Made by a program: the position numbers and the translations under genes | Assembly (NCBI GenBank): GCA_934120135.1 | Contig: CAKOTK010000004.1 | Span: forward strand, 62,001-126,000 | Length of the DNA stretch: 64,000 bases | Source of the DNA: an uncultured Clostridia bacterium | Lineage (GTDB): Bacteria > Bacillota > Clostridia > TANB77 > CAG-508 | Direction: 5' to 3' | Shown here: positions 26,748 through 36,131 of the stretch, piece by piece | How positions within the stretch are numbered: the first letter of the stretch is position 1 | Layout of the letters: the number at the start of each line of letters is the position of its first letter | Notes under the pieces: model-generated | Database searches by the model: none | Told to the model about the DNA's origin: nothing | The model's input: only the letters and a program-made list of their open reading frames with translations

Positions 26748-26975
26748 AAATTATATGTATCACTTGCAACTGTCAGACTGCACTGCGAAAGAAATTGTAT
26801 TATTCGGCTCGTAGCGCCCTCAGTACAACCGAGATTCCCTACTCGCCTCAAAACAATTTCTAATACTCGTTCCGCATAGACGAAGTTGCCTGCGTTCTAC
26901 ATATAATTTCTAGGTTGCAAAGTAATATAATTTTAAAATCGTATGTGTATTAGTTGCAAGTGATACATATAATTT
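26748..26975. repeat. MITE-like inverted-repeat element, 228 bp
   Basis: Perfect 24-bp terminal inverted repeats at 26748-26771 and 26952-26975. The interior is richer in G+C than the flanks and holds a partial extra copy of the terminus (about 26909-26930) and a GAAATTG/CAATTTC pair. No open frame. It fills most of the 400-bp gap between hydA and era. Confidence 0.8.
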
Positions 26976-27105
26976 TTATGTTAAAAATAATACAACTTCT
27001 AGGATAATACTTAATTTAATATTTATTATGCAAAAATTATATTACTATTATAATACAAATTTTGTAGAAAAATGTAAACAAATTTACACTTTTTTTCTAC
27101 TATTT

Positions 27106-28839
27106 TTACTTGACAAATCTATATTTTTCTTTTTTAGAATAATGAGTATGTAATAATTTATGAGCTAATTCTCCATTAGGTTCGCCTAAAAATTCTTTGT
27201 AAACCTGCTTCAACACAGGATTCTCATGTGATTTTCTAATCACACTTTTTTCATCAATTGAATACATTGCTTCAGCACGTTTTTTATGTATATCAACCTC
27301 TTCTTGAATTTTAGCATTTTTTATAGGTTGACCTCCACCTGTAATACATCCACCTGGGCAAGTCATAATTTCAACAAATTGATAATCTGCTTTACCAGAT
27401 TTTATCTCTTCCATAATAGTTTGTGCATTTGCTAATCCATGTGCTACTGCAACTTTTACTTTTTTATCTCCAATCTCTATTTCGGCTCTTTTTATTCCAC
27501 TTTCTCCTCTTACTTGTTCAAATGCAATTTTATCTAAAGGTTTTCCTGTTACAATTTCAGAAACACTTCTAAGAGCCGCTTCCATAACTCCACCAGTCAC
27601 TCCAAAAATAGCTGCTGCACCGGTTGCTTCTCCCATTGGATCATCAAATTTAACATCTTCTAGATTTACAAAATCTATTTTAGCTTGTTTAATCATTCTT
27701 GCAAGTTCTCTTGTAGTAATAACTGCATCAACATCTTGCTTCATTTCTTCTCTTTGTCTTTCATATTTTTTTGCAATACATGGCATTACAGATACTACAA
27801 ATATTTTACTTGAATCTAATCCTTCTTTTTCGGCATAATATGTTTTTAATAATGCTCCAAACATTTCATGTGGTGATTTGCAACTAGATAAATGTCCTAT
27901 ATTTTCTGGATAATTCATTTCAATATATTTTACCCAGCCAGGGCAACACGAAGTTATCATTGGTAAATTATCATTATTTTGTAGTCTTTTTATGAATTCT
28001 GTTCCTTCTTCAACAATTGTAAAATCTGCCCCAGTATTTGTGTCAAATACTTTATCAAATCCCATTTGTTTTAATGCATTTACCATTTTTCCTTCTACAT
28101 TTGTGCCTATTGGCATTCCAAATTCTTCTCCTAATGCAACTCTTACAGAAGGAGCTGTTTGCACTATTACATATGTATTTTTATCATTTATTTTGTCCCA
28201 TACAATTTGTGTAGAGTCTTTTTCCCTTAAGGCTCCTGTTGGACATACTTCTATACATTGTCCACAAAAAGTACAATTTACATCATTTAAACTGTTGTGT
28301 CCAGCTGTTGAAACACATGAATTAAATCCTCTTTCTGTTACACCTATAGCACCTATTTTTTGTACTTTATTGCACATTGAAACACATCTTCTACATAATA
28401 TGCATTTATTAGGGTCACGTACAATAGATGGAGATTTATCGTCTATTTGATATGTGTTTTTTGTTCCATCATATACAGTTTTTTCTTTATCAAATTGGTT
28501 TATAAGGTCTTGTAATTCACAATTTTCTTTTCTTACACAATTATCACAGTCTTGATGATGGTTAGATAGTATTAAGTCTAACATAGTTTTTCTAGCTTCT
28601 AAAACTTCTGGTGTTTTGGTATGTACAACCATCCCCTCTTCTACCTTTTGAATACAAGAAGTAGCAAAGCCTCTTTTACTTTCCACTTCTACAAGGCACA
28701 TTCTACAATCTCCAATTTCATTTATTTCTTTTAGATAGCATAATGTTGGAATATCTATGCCTAATTTTGCTGCAGCTTGTAAAATTGTTGTACCTTCTGG
28801 TACTTCTATGTTTCTACCATCTATTGTTAGATTTATCAT
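27106..28839 (-). CDS. hydA: [FeFe] hydrogenase catalytic subunit (HydA/HndD)
   Basis: This protein of about 577 aa carries an N-terminal [2Fe-2S] domain (CYLKEINEIGDCRMC), the His-liganded cluster region HHQDCDNC, two [4Fe-4S] motifs (CILCRRCVSMC and CTFCGQCIEVC) and the H-cluster motifs TSCCPGWVKY, MPCIAKKYE and MTCPGGCITGGG. It makes or consumes H2. With the NuoF-like and NuoE-like genes upstream it forms the trimeric, probably electron-bifurcating enzyme that uses NADH plus reduced ferredoxin. I place the start at ATG 28839 (MINLTIDGRN), with AGGAAGG upstream. A GNAT gene separates it from hydB. Confidence 0.95.
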   Translation of the reverse strand: MINLTIDGRNIEVPEGTTILQAAAKLGIDIPTLCYLKEINEIGDCRMCLVEVESKRGFATSCIQKVEEGMVVHTKTPEVLEARKTMLDLILSNHHQDCDNCVRKENCELQDLINQFDKEKTVYDGTKNTYQIDDKSPSIVRDPNKCILCRRCVSMCNKVQKIGAIGVTERGFNSCVSTAGHNSLNDVNCTFCGQCIEVCPTGALREKDSTQIVWDKINDKNTYVIVQTAPSVRVALGEEFGMPIGTNVEGKMVNALKQMGFDKVFDTNTGADFTIVEEGTEFIKRLQNNDNLPMITSCCPGWVKYIEMNYPENIGHLSSCKSPHEMFGALLKTYYAEKEGLDSSKIFVVSVMPCIAKKYERQREEMKQDVDAVITTRELARMIKQAKIDFVNLEDVKFDDPMGEATGAAAIFGVTGGVMEAALRSVSEIVTGKPLDKIAFEQVRGESGIKRAEIEIGDKKVKVAVAHGLANAQTIMEEIKSGKADYQFVEIMTCPGGCITGGGQPIKNAKIQEEVDIHKKRAEAMYSIDEKSVIRKSHENPVLKQVYKEFLGEPNGELAHKLLHTHYSKKEKYRFVK

Positions 28840-28894
28840 ATCTATTATCCTTCCTATAGGTATATTAAGTTGAAATCTATTTTTCAACCACTTC

Positions 28895-29461
28895 CTATTT
28901 TACGTTTTTATTTTTAATATACTCTCTTCCTTGAAATTCTTCTCTTAAAATGTCCATCATTACTGCATCATAGTATTTTCCATTTACAAATTTGCCTTGT
29001 CTTTCTCTTCCCATTTCTTTAAATCCGCATTTTTTGTAACATGCTTTTGCTCTTTCATTACAATCTAAAACAGTAAGGTTAATACTATTTAAGTTCATGT
29101 AGTTGAAACCAAAATCTAGAATTAAATTGATAGCTTCTGCTCCATAGCCTTTGCTTCTGTACTCACTTCTGCCTATAAAAATTCCTAAAGTTGCTTTACT
29201 ATCTGTTCTATCAATTTTTTCTAGTGAAACTGTACCAACCATAACATCATCTTTCAAATCAACAATTACAAATGTTGATTCTGGATTTGCATTCTTTTCT
29301 AAAAATTCTTTTTCTCCACTCAAGCTTATCATTTGAGCAGTTCTTCCAATATAATCAGTTACTTCAAAATCATTCATCCATTCTGTAAATTGTTCCACAT
29401 CTTCTGCATTTCTTGGAGACAAATATATTCTCTCTCCAACCAATTTTTTAAAATATTTCAT
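28895..29461 (-). CDS. RimJ/RimL-type GNAT acetyltransferase
   Basis: This 188-aa protein has the GNAT fold with acetyl-CoA loop SEYRSKGYGAEAINLILDFGF and the C-terminal NLTVLDCNERAKACYKKCGFKE. It probably acetylates a protein N terminus, a small molecule or an antibiotic. It lies between hydB and hydA on the same strand and has its own good ribosome-binding site (AAAGGAGGAAG), but a palindromic element between hydB and this gene may separate transcription. A role in hydrogenase assembly is not known. Confidence 0.85.
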   Translation of the reverse strand: MKYFKKLVGERIYLSPRNAEDVEQFTEWMNDFEVTDYIGRTAQMISLSGEKEFLEKNANPESTFVIVDLKDDVMVGTVSLEKIDRTDSKATLGIFIGRSEYRSKGYGAEAINLILDFGFNYMNLNSINLTVLDCNERAKACYKKCGFKEMGRERQGKFVNGKYYDAVMMDILREEFQGREYIKNKNVK

Positions 29462-29548
29462 AACTTCCTCCTTTTTTTATTTCTCACAAATTTTCAAAAA
29501 TTTCCTTGTATATCTTTAAATTTTCAAAAGAATAGTTTTTAGTATTCT

Positions 29549-29673
29549 TAATTTCAATTTAAAGTAGTATATTACGAGGAAAACCAGCAAAAAATCTTGA
29601 AACTATACGAGTGTATGTTGAAAGATTTTTTGCGCAGTTTGACAAAGTAAGATGCTGCTTTAAATTGAAATTA
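29549..29673. repeat. Nested palindromic element at the hydB 3' end
   Basis: Perfect 16-bp arms (29549-29564 and 29658-29673; the right arm includes the hydB stop codon) enclose a second stem GCAAAAAATCTT (588-599 offset) with AAGATTTTTTGC. It could act as a terminator or an mRNA-stabilising structure between hydB and the GNAT gene. Confidence 0.7.
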
Positions 29674-31527
29674 GCCTATAGCGTGGAAAGGACAAACACT
29701 TAAGCAAGTCCCACACTTAATACACTTCTCCTCGTTAATATGATGTGTTTTACCTGGCTCTCCTGTAATTGCTCCAACTGGACAATTACGACTACATTTT
29801 GTACATCCTCTACACTTTTCAGGATCAATTTGTATTTTTGCTAATGCTTTACATTCTCCTGTTCTGCATTTTTTCTCTTCTATATGCTCTAGGTATTCTT
29901 CTCTAAAATACTTTAGTGTTGAAATTACTGGATTTGGTGCTGACTGTCCTAATCCGCATACTGAAGTTTTTGGTATAATTTTCGCTAATTCTTCTAATTT
30001 TTCTAAATCTTGCTCTGTAGCTTCTCCATTAGTTATTTTCTCTAGTATTTCAAGCATTCTTTTAGTTCCAATTCTGCATGGCGTACACTTTCCACAAGAC
30101 TCATCTACAGTGAATTCTAAGTAAAACTTAGCAATGTTCACCATACATTTTGTATCATCCATTACTATAAGTCCTCCTGAACCCATCATTGAGCCTATTT
30201 GTTTTAATGATTCATAATCTATTGGTGTATCTAAATGCTCTTTTGGAATACATCCACCTGATGGACCGCCAGTTTGTGCAGCTTTAAACTCTCTGTTGTT
30301 TGGTATTCCTCCACCAATATCATAAACAATTTCTCTTAAGGTTGTTCCCATTGGAACCTCAACTAACCCAATATTTACAACATTTCCACCTAACGCAAAT
30401 ACTTTTGTTCCTTTTGAGGTTTCTGTCCCAATACTTGAATACCATTCTGCTCCATTTAATATTATTCTCGTTATATTCGCATAAGTTTCAACATTATTTA
30501 TTAATGTTGGTTTACCCCATAAACCTGAATTTGCAGGATATGGTGGTTTTAATCTTGGTTGACCACGTTTTCCTTCAATAGATTCTAAAAGTGCTGTTTC
30601 TTCTCCACATACAAATGCTCCTGCACCTAATCTAATATCTACATCAAAGCTGAAGTCTGTTCCAAATATATTTTTTCCAAGTAGCCCATAATCTCTTGCT
30701 TGTTTTATTGCTACTCTAAATCTATCTACTGCAATTGGATATTCAGCTCTTACATAAATATACCCTTGATTTGCTCCAATTGCATAACCGGCAATTATCA
30801 TTGCCTCTAATACAGAATGTGGATCTCCTTCTAAAATACTTCTGTCCATAAATGCACCTGGGTCACCTTCGTCTGCATTACATACCACATATTTTTGTTC
30901 TGATTCTACTGCCTTAGTTAATGCCCATTTCTTACCTGTCGGAAATCCTGCTCCACCTCTTCCTCTTAGTCCAGAATCTTCTATTGTTTTAATTACTTCA
31001 TCTGGTATCATTTCTAAAAGTACTTTTTCTAATGCTTTGTATCCATCAAAAGCTATGTATTCATCAATATTTTCAGGGTCAATTTTCCCACTGTTTTGAA
31101 GAGCAATTCTTTTTTGTTTTTTATAAAAAGTCAAGTCGTCTAGTTTGTTTACTCTAGTTCCATCAATGTCTTTGCATAATAGTCTTTCAACTATTTCACC
31201 ATCTATAATGTGCTTTTGTATAATTTCTTCACAGTCTTCTGGCTTTACCATTGCATAAAATGTGTCTTCTGGTCTAATGATTACTATTGGTCCTTTGGCA
31301 CATAACCCAAAACATCCTGTTTGAATTACACGTACATTTTCTAAATTTTTTTCTTTTACTATTCTTTTAAAATTTTCTATAACTTGTGTAGATTTTGAAG
31401 ATGTACATCCTGTTCCATGGCATACTAAAATATGTTTTTCTCTTCCTCCAACTGATGTATCTACTCTAATATTTAGTTCTTTTCGCTTTTCTTCTCTTAT
31501 TTTTCTTATCTCTTCTAAAGTTTTCAA
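29671..31527 (-). CDS. hydB: NADH-binding flavoprotein subunit of hydrogenase (HydB/HndC, NuoF-like)
   Basis: This 618-aa protein has an N-terminal thioredoxin-like [2Fe-2S] domain (CHGTGCTSSKS and CFGLC), the NuoF FMN/NADH domain (GRGGAGFPTGKKW and CGEETALLESIEG), the [4Fe-4S] motif ESCGKCTPCRIGTKRM and two C-terminal ferredoxin clusters (CRGCTKCSRNC and CIKCGTCLSVC). It transfers electrons from NADH toward HydA. The start is TTG at 31527, with AAAGGAGTAATGAT upstream. It follows hydC by 15 bp. Confidence 0.94.
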   Translation of the reverse strand: MKTLEEIRKIREEKRKELNIRVDTSVGGREKHILVCHGTGCTSSKSTQVIENFKRIVKEKNLENVRVIQTGCFGLCAKGPIVIIRPEDTFYAMVKPEDCEEIIQKHIIDGEIVERLLCKDIDGTRVNKLDDLTFYKKQKRIALQNSGKIDPENIDEYIAFDGYKALEKVLLEMIPDEVIKTIEDSGLRGRGGAGFPTGKKWALTKAVESEQKYVVCNADEGDPGAFMDRSILEGDPHSVLEAMIIAGYAIGANQGYIYVRAEYPIAVDRFRVAIKQARDYGLLGKNIFGTDFSFDVDIRLGAGAFVCGEETALLESIEGKRGQPRLKPPYPANSGLWGKPTLINNVETYANITRIILNGAEWYSSIGTETSKGTKVFALGGNVVNIGLVEVPMGTTLREIVYDIGGGIPNNREFKAAQTGGPSGGCIPKEHLDTPIDYESLKQIGSMMGSGGLIVMDDTKCMVNIAKFYLEFTVDESCGKCTPCRIGTKRMLEILEKITNGEATEQDLEKLEELAKIIPKTSVCGLGQSAPNPVISTLKYFREEYLEHIEEKKCRTGECKALAKIQIDPEKCRGCTKCSRNCPVGAITGEPGKTHHINEEKCIKCGTCLSVCPFHAIG

Positions 31528-31542
31528 ATCATTACTCCTTTC

Positions 31543-32019
31543 CTATTTGGTCATCAATTCATCTAAAACTTCATCAAGTTTTTTTACAGTAGCTCTTCCA
31601 TAAACTTCTCCATTCACGGTAAATACTGGTGCTATTCCACATGCACCTAAACAACGAGTGCTATCAATTGAAAACTTTCCGTCTTCTGTTGTTTCTCCTT
31701 CTTTAATGCCTAATCTTTCTTTTAATCTATTCATTAGTTTCTCTGAACCTTTTACAAAACATGCTGTTCCTAAGCATACTGAAATTGCATATTTTCCCTT
31801 TGGTTTTAATGTGAATCTAGAATAAAAAGTAATTACTCCATAAATTTCTGCCATTGGAATGTTTAAGTATTCTGATATTTCATTTTGTGCAATTTGTGGA
31901 ATATATCCATATTTTACTTGCACATCATTTAATATTGGTACTAAATTATCTTTGGCAGTTGTATATTGCTCTAGAATTTTTTTTACTTCTTGCTTTAATT
32001 TTTGTTCTACACAATTCAT
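31543..32019 (-). CDS. hydC: NuoE-like [2Fe-2S] subunit of hydrogenase (HydC/HndA)
   Basis: This 158-aa protein has the thioredoxin-like NuoE fold with four ligand cysteines in CLGTACFVKGSE and STRCLGACGIAP. It is the first gene of the hydrogenase operon hydC-hydB-GNAT-hydA and shuttles electrons to the flavoprotein subunit. The ATG is preceded by AAGGGGGGACTTTTATCC, a long-spaced but strong site. Confidence 0.93.
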   Translation of the reverse strand: MNCVEQKLKQEVKKILEQYTTAKDNLVPILNDVQVKYGYIPQIAQNEISEYLNIPMAEIYGVITFYSRFTLKPKGKYAISVCLGTACFVKGSEKLMNRLKERLGIKEGETTEDGKFSIDSTRCLGACGIAPVFTVNGEVYGRATVKKLDEVLDELMTK

Positions 32020-32108
32020 TGGATAAAAGTCCCCCCTTGTATATTTGTATTTTACTTTTACGAGTTTATTATATCAAACCGTTAGTTTTTATACAACAAA
32101 ATACGACA

Positions 32109-32142
32109 AAAAAAATGAATGATAACAAATCATCCATTTTTT
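32109..32142 (-). terminator. Terminator of the GLUG pseudopilin gene
   Basis: Hairpin ATGAATGAT (32115-32123) with ATCATCCAT (32129-32137), one mismatch, flanked by A and T runs; on the minus strand it ends in a T tract, 11 bp beyond the gene stop. Confidence 0.75.
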
Positions 32143-32152
32143 GAATTTTAAC

Positions 32153-34210
32153 TTACATATCTACACCTATTAAACTTGGATAGCCATTATTCTTTGATGG
32201 GTTTAGTTCCCATACTGGTGTTTCTTGGTCTGCGTTTAATAAGGCTAGGAATTCTTCCTTTTTCATTTCTGTTTCCGATTTTCTTTCTCCTGCTACCGCT
32301 AGTTCTTCACTTGTTGTAGGTATTCCTGCTATATAATAATTGTTTTTTATTGTAAAAGTTTTTGATAATAATCCTATTACTCCTCCTACATATGTTGCAT
32401 TTTTGCCCTCTGTTTCTATTTTTCCTATATTATAGTTATTAGAAATTGTTCCACTTGTTTGGTTAGAACTCATCCATCCTATAATTCCTCCTAAATATTG
32501 AATCTCCCATTCTGAATATTCCGAAGATTTTTCTGGAATTATACTACCTATGTTATAGCAGTTTTTTATTGTGGATTCATACTTATTTAATACTGATCCA
32601 CAAATTCCCCCTAACTGTTCCACCCCTTTTACTTCTCCACTGTTATAACATTGCTCTATTATTCCATTTAATCCTCCTACTATTCCTCCAATTTGAGCAA
32701 GTCCATTTATACCTCCAACATTAATACACTTTATTATGATGCTATTTTGAAGAACTTCTCCTGCTATTCCTCCTGCTCGTGATCTTTTTGCATTTATTAT
32801 ACCTTTATTTATACTGTTTTCTACTATTTTTCCTAGAAAACCACCTACTATTCCTCCACAATTGGACAACGTATTACCATCATAAATTCCCCCATAAATT
32901 GTTCCCAAGTTAATACAGTTTTGTATTTTTTCCCCTTCGCTTCCTCCAATTATTCCTCCTGTATCAATTCCTCTACCAGTTATTATGCTTTTATTGGTGC
33001 AATTTATTACATCTCCAGCATCCACCCATCCTGCTATTCCTCCTACAAATCCATTGCCTTTCTCAATTCCTCCTGTTATTTTTCCGTCATTTACACAATC
33101 TTCTATCTTTTTTCCTGTAAATCTTCCTGCTATTCCTCCTACGGATTGTTCTTCCCCATACACATCCCCAAAATTAGTACAATCTTTTATTTTCTCTCCT
33201 ACAAATATTCCAACTATTCCTCCTAGTCTAGTTCCTTTAGATTTCACATTTCCTATATTTTTACAATTTTCTATTTGTGTTCCTGTAAATTGTCCTACTA
33301 TTCCTCCTACCGTTCTTCCATTTGTTCCTTCTCCAGTACTAACTACATTAGTCCCTATATTGTCACAATTAATTATACTGCCTTCACGCAATGCTGCTAC
33401 TATTCCTCCTACACATTCGCCACTTGCTTCTATGTAGCTATCTACTATGGTTAAATTTTGAATTGTATCTGAGTTTCCAAATATACCTGCAAATTTTCCA
33501 TCTTTTTTTACATATATTCCTCTTACTGTATGATTGTTTCCTTCAAATGTTCCTGTAAATTTTCCTGCATTGTCTATTCCTATTGGGTCCCATGCTGTTC
33601 CTGCTGTTAGTACTCCATCTTTTTGTCTTGCTCCCATGTCTATATTGTTTTCTAAGTATACTATTGTACTATCTGTTATCTCTAAACCTTCTTTTTCTTC
33701 ATCTGTTAATTTTCCATTTACAAACTCTTCAAAGTATTTCATCTCCTCTGGTGTGTATATATGCCAATTTTTGCTTTCATCTGCTGTTGGTTTACTCTTA
33801 CTTGTTCCATCCCATATATCTGCTTTTCCATCTATTATATCTCCATTGTCATATACTGTTACTGTTGCTTCCTCTCTTGTTACATAGCATGTGTCTTCTA
33901 TGCTTCCTATTGTTTCTACTGTTCTATCTCCACTTATCCCATTTTCTAAGCTTTCCTTTAAACTTTCTAATGGCAAACCTGACATTTTATTTACATTTCT
34001 TGCTTGGATTACTATTCCTATTTCTTCTTTTAAGCTTGATAAATTTGTTACCTTTTGTGCATCTCGTACTTTCGCTATTATTCCATCATTTCCAAATAGC
34101 ACGCTTATGCTTACTCCTGCTAAGATTAAGAGTACCACAATAGTTACTACTAGAGCAATTAGTGTAATACCTTTTGGGTTTAAATAGTTTCTTTTCATTT
34201 TATCTGTCAT
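32153..34210 (-). CDS. Pseudopilin-like surface protein with GLUG repeats
   Basis: This 685-aa protein begins with a type IV prepilin signal, NPKGITLIALVVTIVVLLILAGVSI, with cleavage expected after the Gly before ITLIAL. The rest is built from repeated units of the form GGIVG-x-n-I-x-N-C-x-N-x-G (GLUG motif), at least ten between about residues 190 and 620, ending in SEEL-AVAGERKSETEMKK. Such proteins are exported, processed by a prepilin peptidase and often adhesive. PilC- and PilT-like genes lie about 28 kb away in the same window. Its own pilus partners are not adjacent. It is monocistronic. Confidence 0.85.
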   Translation of the reverse strand: MTDKMKRNYLNPKGITLIALVVTIVVLLILAGVSISVLFGNDGIIAKVRDAQKVTNLSSLKEEIGIVIQARNVNKMSGLPLESLKESLENGISGDRTVETIGSIEDTCYVTREEATVTVYDNGDIIDGKADIWDGTSKSKPTADESKNWHIYTPEEMKYFEEFVNGKLTDEEKEGLEITDSTIVYLENNIDMGARQKDGVLTAGTAWDPIGIDNAGKFTGTFEGNNHTVRGIYVKKDGKFAGIFGNSDTIQNLTIVDSYIEASGECVGGIVAALREGSIINCDNIGTNVVSTGEGTNGRTVGGIVGQFTGTQIENCKNIGNVKSKGTRLGGIVGIFVGEKIKDCTNFGDVYGEEQSVGGIAGRFTGKKIEDCVNDGKITGGIEKGNGFVGGIAGWVDAGDVINCTNKSIITGRGIDTGGIIGGSEGEKIQNCINLGTIYGGIYDGNTLSNCGGIVGGFLGKIVENSINKGIINAKRSRAGGIAGEVLQNSIIIKCINVGGINGLAQIGGIVGGLNGIIEQCYNSGEVKGVEQLGGICGSVLNKYESTIKNCYNIGSIIPEKSSEYSEWEIQYLGGIIGWMSSNQTSGTISNNYNIGKIETEGKNATYVGGVIGLLSKTFTIKNNYYIAGIPTTSEELAVAGERKSETEMKKEEFLALLNADQETPVWELNPSKNNGYPSLIGVDM

Positions 34211-34290
34211 TATATTTTGTACCCCTTTCCTTTTTTCTTTTGATTTTTTGTGATAATATAACTCTTTTTCATGTTTGCAATAACATTTAA

Positions 34291-35376
34291 TTATTCAAAA
34301 CTAATTTTGCTATCTATTGGGCAGATTTGAATAAAAGTCTTTCCGTCGTTTACTTTTATTTCGTTTCCTTCTAGGTCTTTATATACTGTTTGGCTACTTC
34401 TTGAAGTTTTGTAGCATTTAATTGGTATATATTTTCCATTTGTAATGTAATAGCCATCTAAAGTTTTTACATTATCTAATGTTTGTCTTCCTTTTCCACT
34501 TCCATCATCTAAAGTAGTATTTTTACATTTTGTTATAATAATATTTTTAGTTTTTACTGTATTTTTTGTATTCCAGTCTGTTTGTTTTTTATCTCTTGAA
34601 TATCTGACATATTCTTTGCTCTCTTCGTCATATTCATATCTTACTGTATTGTAATATGAATATGGAATTGTTACTGTATTTGCTAGATTCGTAATCTTTC
34701 CTTCTGTTTCACCTTCTACTGGTTCTTCTCTTTCATCTGGTAAATTTACTTCGTCAACTACATAGTTAAGTACTGTTTTTTTGCTAGTTGTAGTTCTAAA
34801 TTCTTTGTTTTCAATAAGTTTTGTTAGCTTAGCTGTTGAAGTTACAGCATTATGTGGAGCATATCTACTGCTGTCTCTCCAAAAGTCTGTTGCGCTTTCA
34901 TATATTCCATTTATATCATCTACTTTTAATTTTGTAATGTCTGATTTTGCTTGTGGACTTTGTCCATAATGAACACAAATAGCATCATTTTCTAGTACAT
35001 AATCTAGGTAGTAATGTCTAGCACTTCTTAATGGTCCAATTTTGCTTATATCTTTATTTTTAATTACTGCCATTAATCTGGTTTCTCCACCTTCAACAAT
35101 CATTTCATATACTAGGTCTGCTTGTTCCAAACCTGCTTGTGGCATTGCATTTATATTATTATCTATCATAAATGCAAGTGGTCTTTCTGTTCCTGCAAAA
35201 GTTTTTGGTTTTAATTCTTCCTTTGGAGCTTCTGTTTTTGTTGTATTTTCTGTACTTCCAACTTCTTGGCTATTTTTAAATTTTTCAATTCCTAGCCATA
35301 CACTTACTGCTAATATCGCTAATAACAATAATACGATTATTGGTTTTGCACTTTTTTTAGATTTTTTTCTTGCCAT
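34291..35376 (-). CDS. DUF3048 domain protein (YerB-like), membrane anchored
   Basis: This protein of about 361 aa starts at ATG 35376 (MARKKSKKSAKP) after AAGGAGATG; the longer frame to 35451 runs through the preceding gene tail. One membrane helix spans about residues 12-32. The extracellular part matches the DUF3048 pair found in YerB: RPLAFMIDNNINAMPQAGLEQADLVYEMIVEGGETRLMAV, and a C-terminal PIKCYKTSRSSQT. YerB-type lipoproteins have no proven function. It lies 17 bp after the DgkA-PAP2 gene on the same strand. Confidence 0.88.
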   Translation of the reverse strand: MARKKSKKSAKPIIVLLLLAILAVSVWLGIEKFKNSQEVGSTENTTKTEAPKEELKPKTFAGTERPLAFMIDNNINAMPQAGLEQADLVYEMIVEGGETRLMAVIKNKDISKIGPLRSARHYYLDYVLENDAICVHYGQSPQAKSDITKLKVDDINGIYESATDFWRDSSRYAPHNAVTSTAKLTKLIENKEFRTTTSKKTVLNYVVDEVNLPDEREEPVEGETEGKITNLANTVTIPYSYYNTVRYEYDEESKEYVRYSRDKKQTDWNTKNTVKTKNIIITKCKNTTLDDGSGKGRQTLDNVKTLDGYYITNGKYIPIKCYKTSRSSQTVYKDLEGNEIKVNDGKTFIQICPIDSKISFE

Positions 35377-35393
35377 TTGAAAACATCTCCTTT

Positions 35394-36131
35394 TTAAACA
35401 ATTGCCATTGCTATTCCATATAGAACAAGTACTAATACAGTGGCAAAGCATCCACTAAATATTACTTCTGATAATTTATGTTCTTTTGCAGCAATTCTAC
35501 TCTCGGCTAGTAAAATAGCAGTTACTAATGATAACATTAAAATTACTATGTTATCTGTCAATAGCCAAATCAAAGTATTTGCAGCAAATCCAATAGCTGC
35601 ATGCCCACTTGGAACAAATTTTGAATTTAATCCTTTATGTTTATTAGATTTTGCATAAGCAACTAAAGCTAATGCTGCAATCATTACAATTACCATAATT
35701 GAAAAAGATAAATGTACTGGATTGCTTGTTACATTTTTTAAAAATGCTAAACCTATATCTGCAATTTTATCAAAGAATAAGAAGTATGCTACTATTATTG
35801 CATTTATGGTTGTTATTACTACTCCTCCTGCTGCAACGTCTTTAGCTATTTTTGCTTTTGGATGATATACATCAACATATAAGTCTACAACTGTTTCAAT
35901 TGCTGTATTTACCATTTCTGCAAATATTATAAGCACTATGGTAAATAAAAAACATAAAAATTCTGCACGGTTTAAATTAAAGAATAAGCTAACAATTACT
36001 ACAATTACTGCAATTATTAATTGTTTTTGTATATTGCCTTGTGTGGTTGTTGCATATATTATTCCATTAAATGCATTTTTCCAAGCATCTATAAAATTAT
36101 GATTTTTTAGTTCCTTGTTTTCTTTTTTCAT
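35394..36131 (-). CDS. DgkA-PAP2 fusion: undecaprenol/diacylglycerol kinase plus phosphatase
   Basis: This 245-aa protein joins a DgkA domain (residues about 10-120; signature FAEMVNTAIETVVDLYVD...AKDVAAGGVV) to a PAP2 phosphatase domain (about 135-245; FVPSGHAAIGFA and SRIAAKEHKLSEVIFSG). The second PAP2 signature has Glu where Asp usually sits. The N-terminal part should phosphorylate undecaprenol or diacylglycerol, the C-terminal part dephosphorylate an isoprenoid or lipid phosphate, so one membrane protein could set the lipid-carrier pool. It overlaps ybeY by one base, so the genes are coupled. Confidence 0.87.
   Translation of the reverse strand: MKKENKELKNHNFIDAWKNAFNGIIYATTTQGNIQKQLIIAVIVVIVSLFFNLNRAEFLCFLFTIVLIIFAEMVNTAIETVVDLYVDVYHPKAKIAKDVAAGGVVITTINAIIVAYFLFFDKIADIGLAFLKNVTSNPVHLSFSIMVIVMIAALALVAYAKSNKHKGLNSKFVPSGHAAIGFAANTLIWLLTDNIVILMLSLVTAILLAESRIAAKEHKLSEVIFSGCFATVLVLVLYGIAMAIV

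Noticed and set aside
33583..34143. Long plus-strand frames opposite the GLUG protein
   Set aside because: They are shadows of a repeated coding sequence, Leu- and Ser-rich, without ribosome-binding sites.
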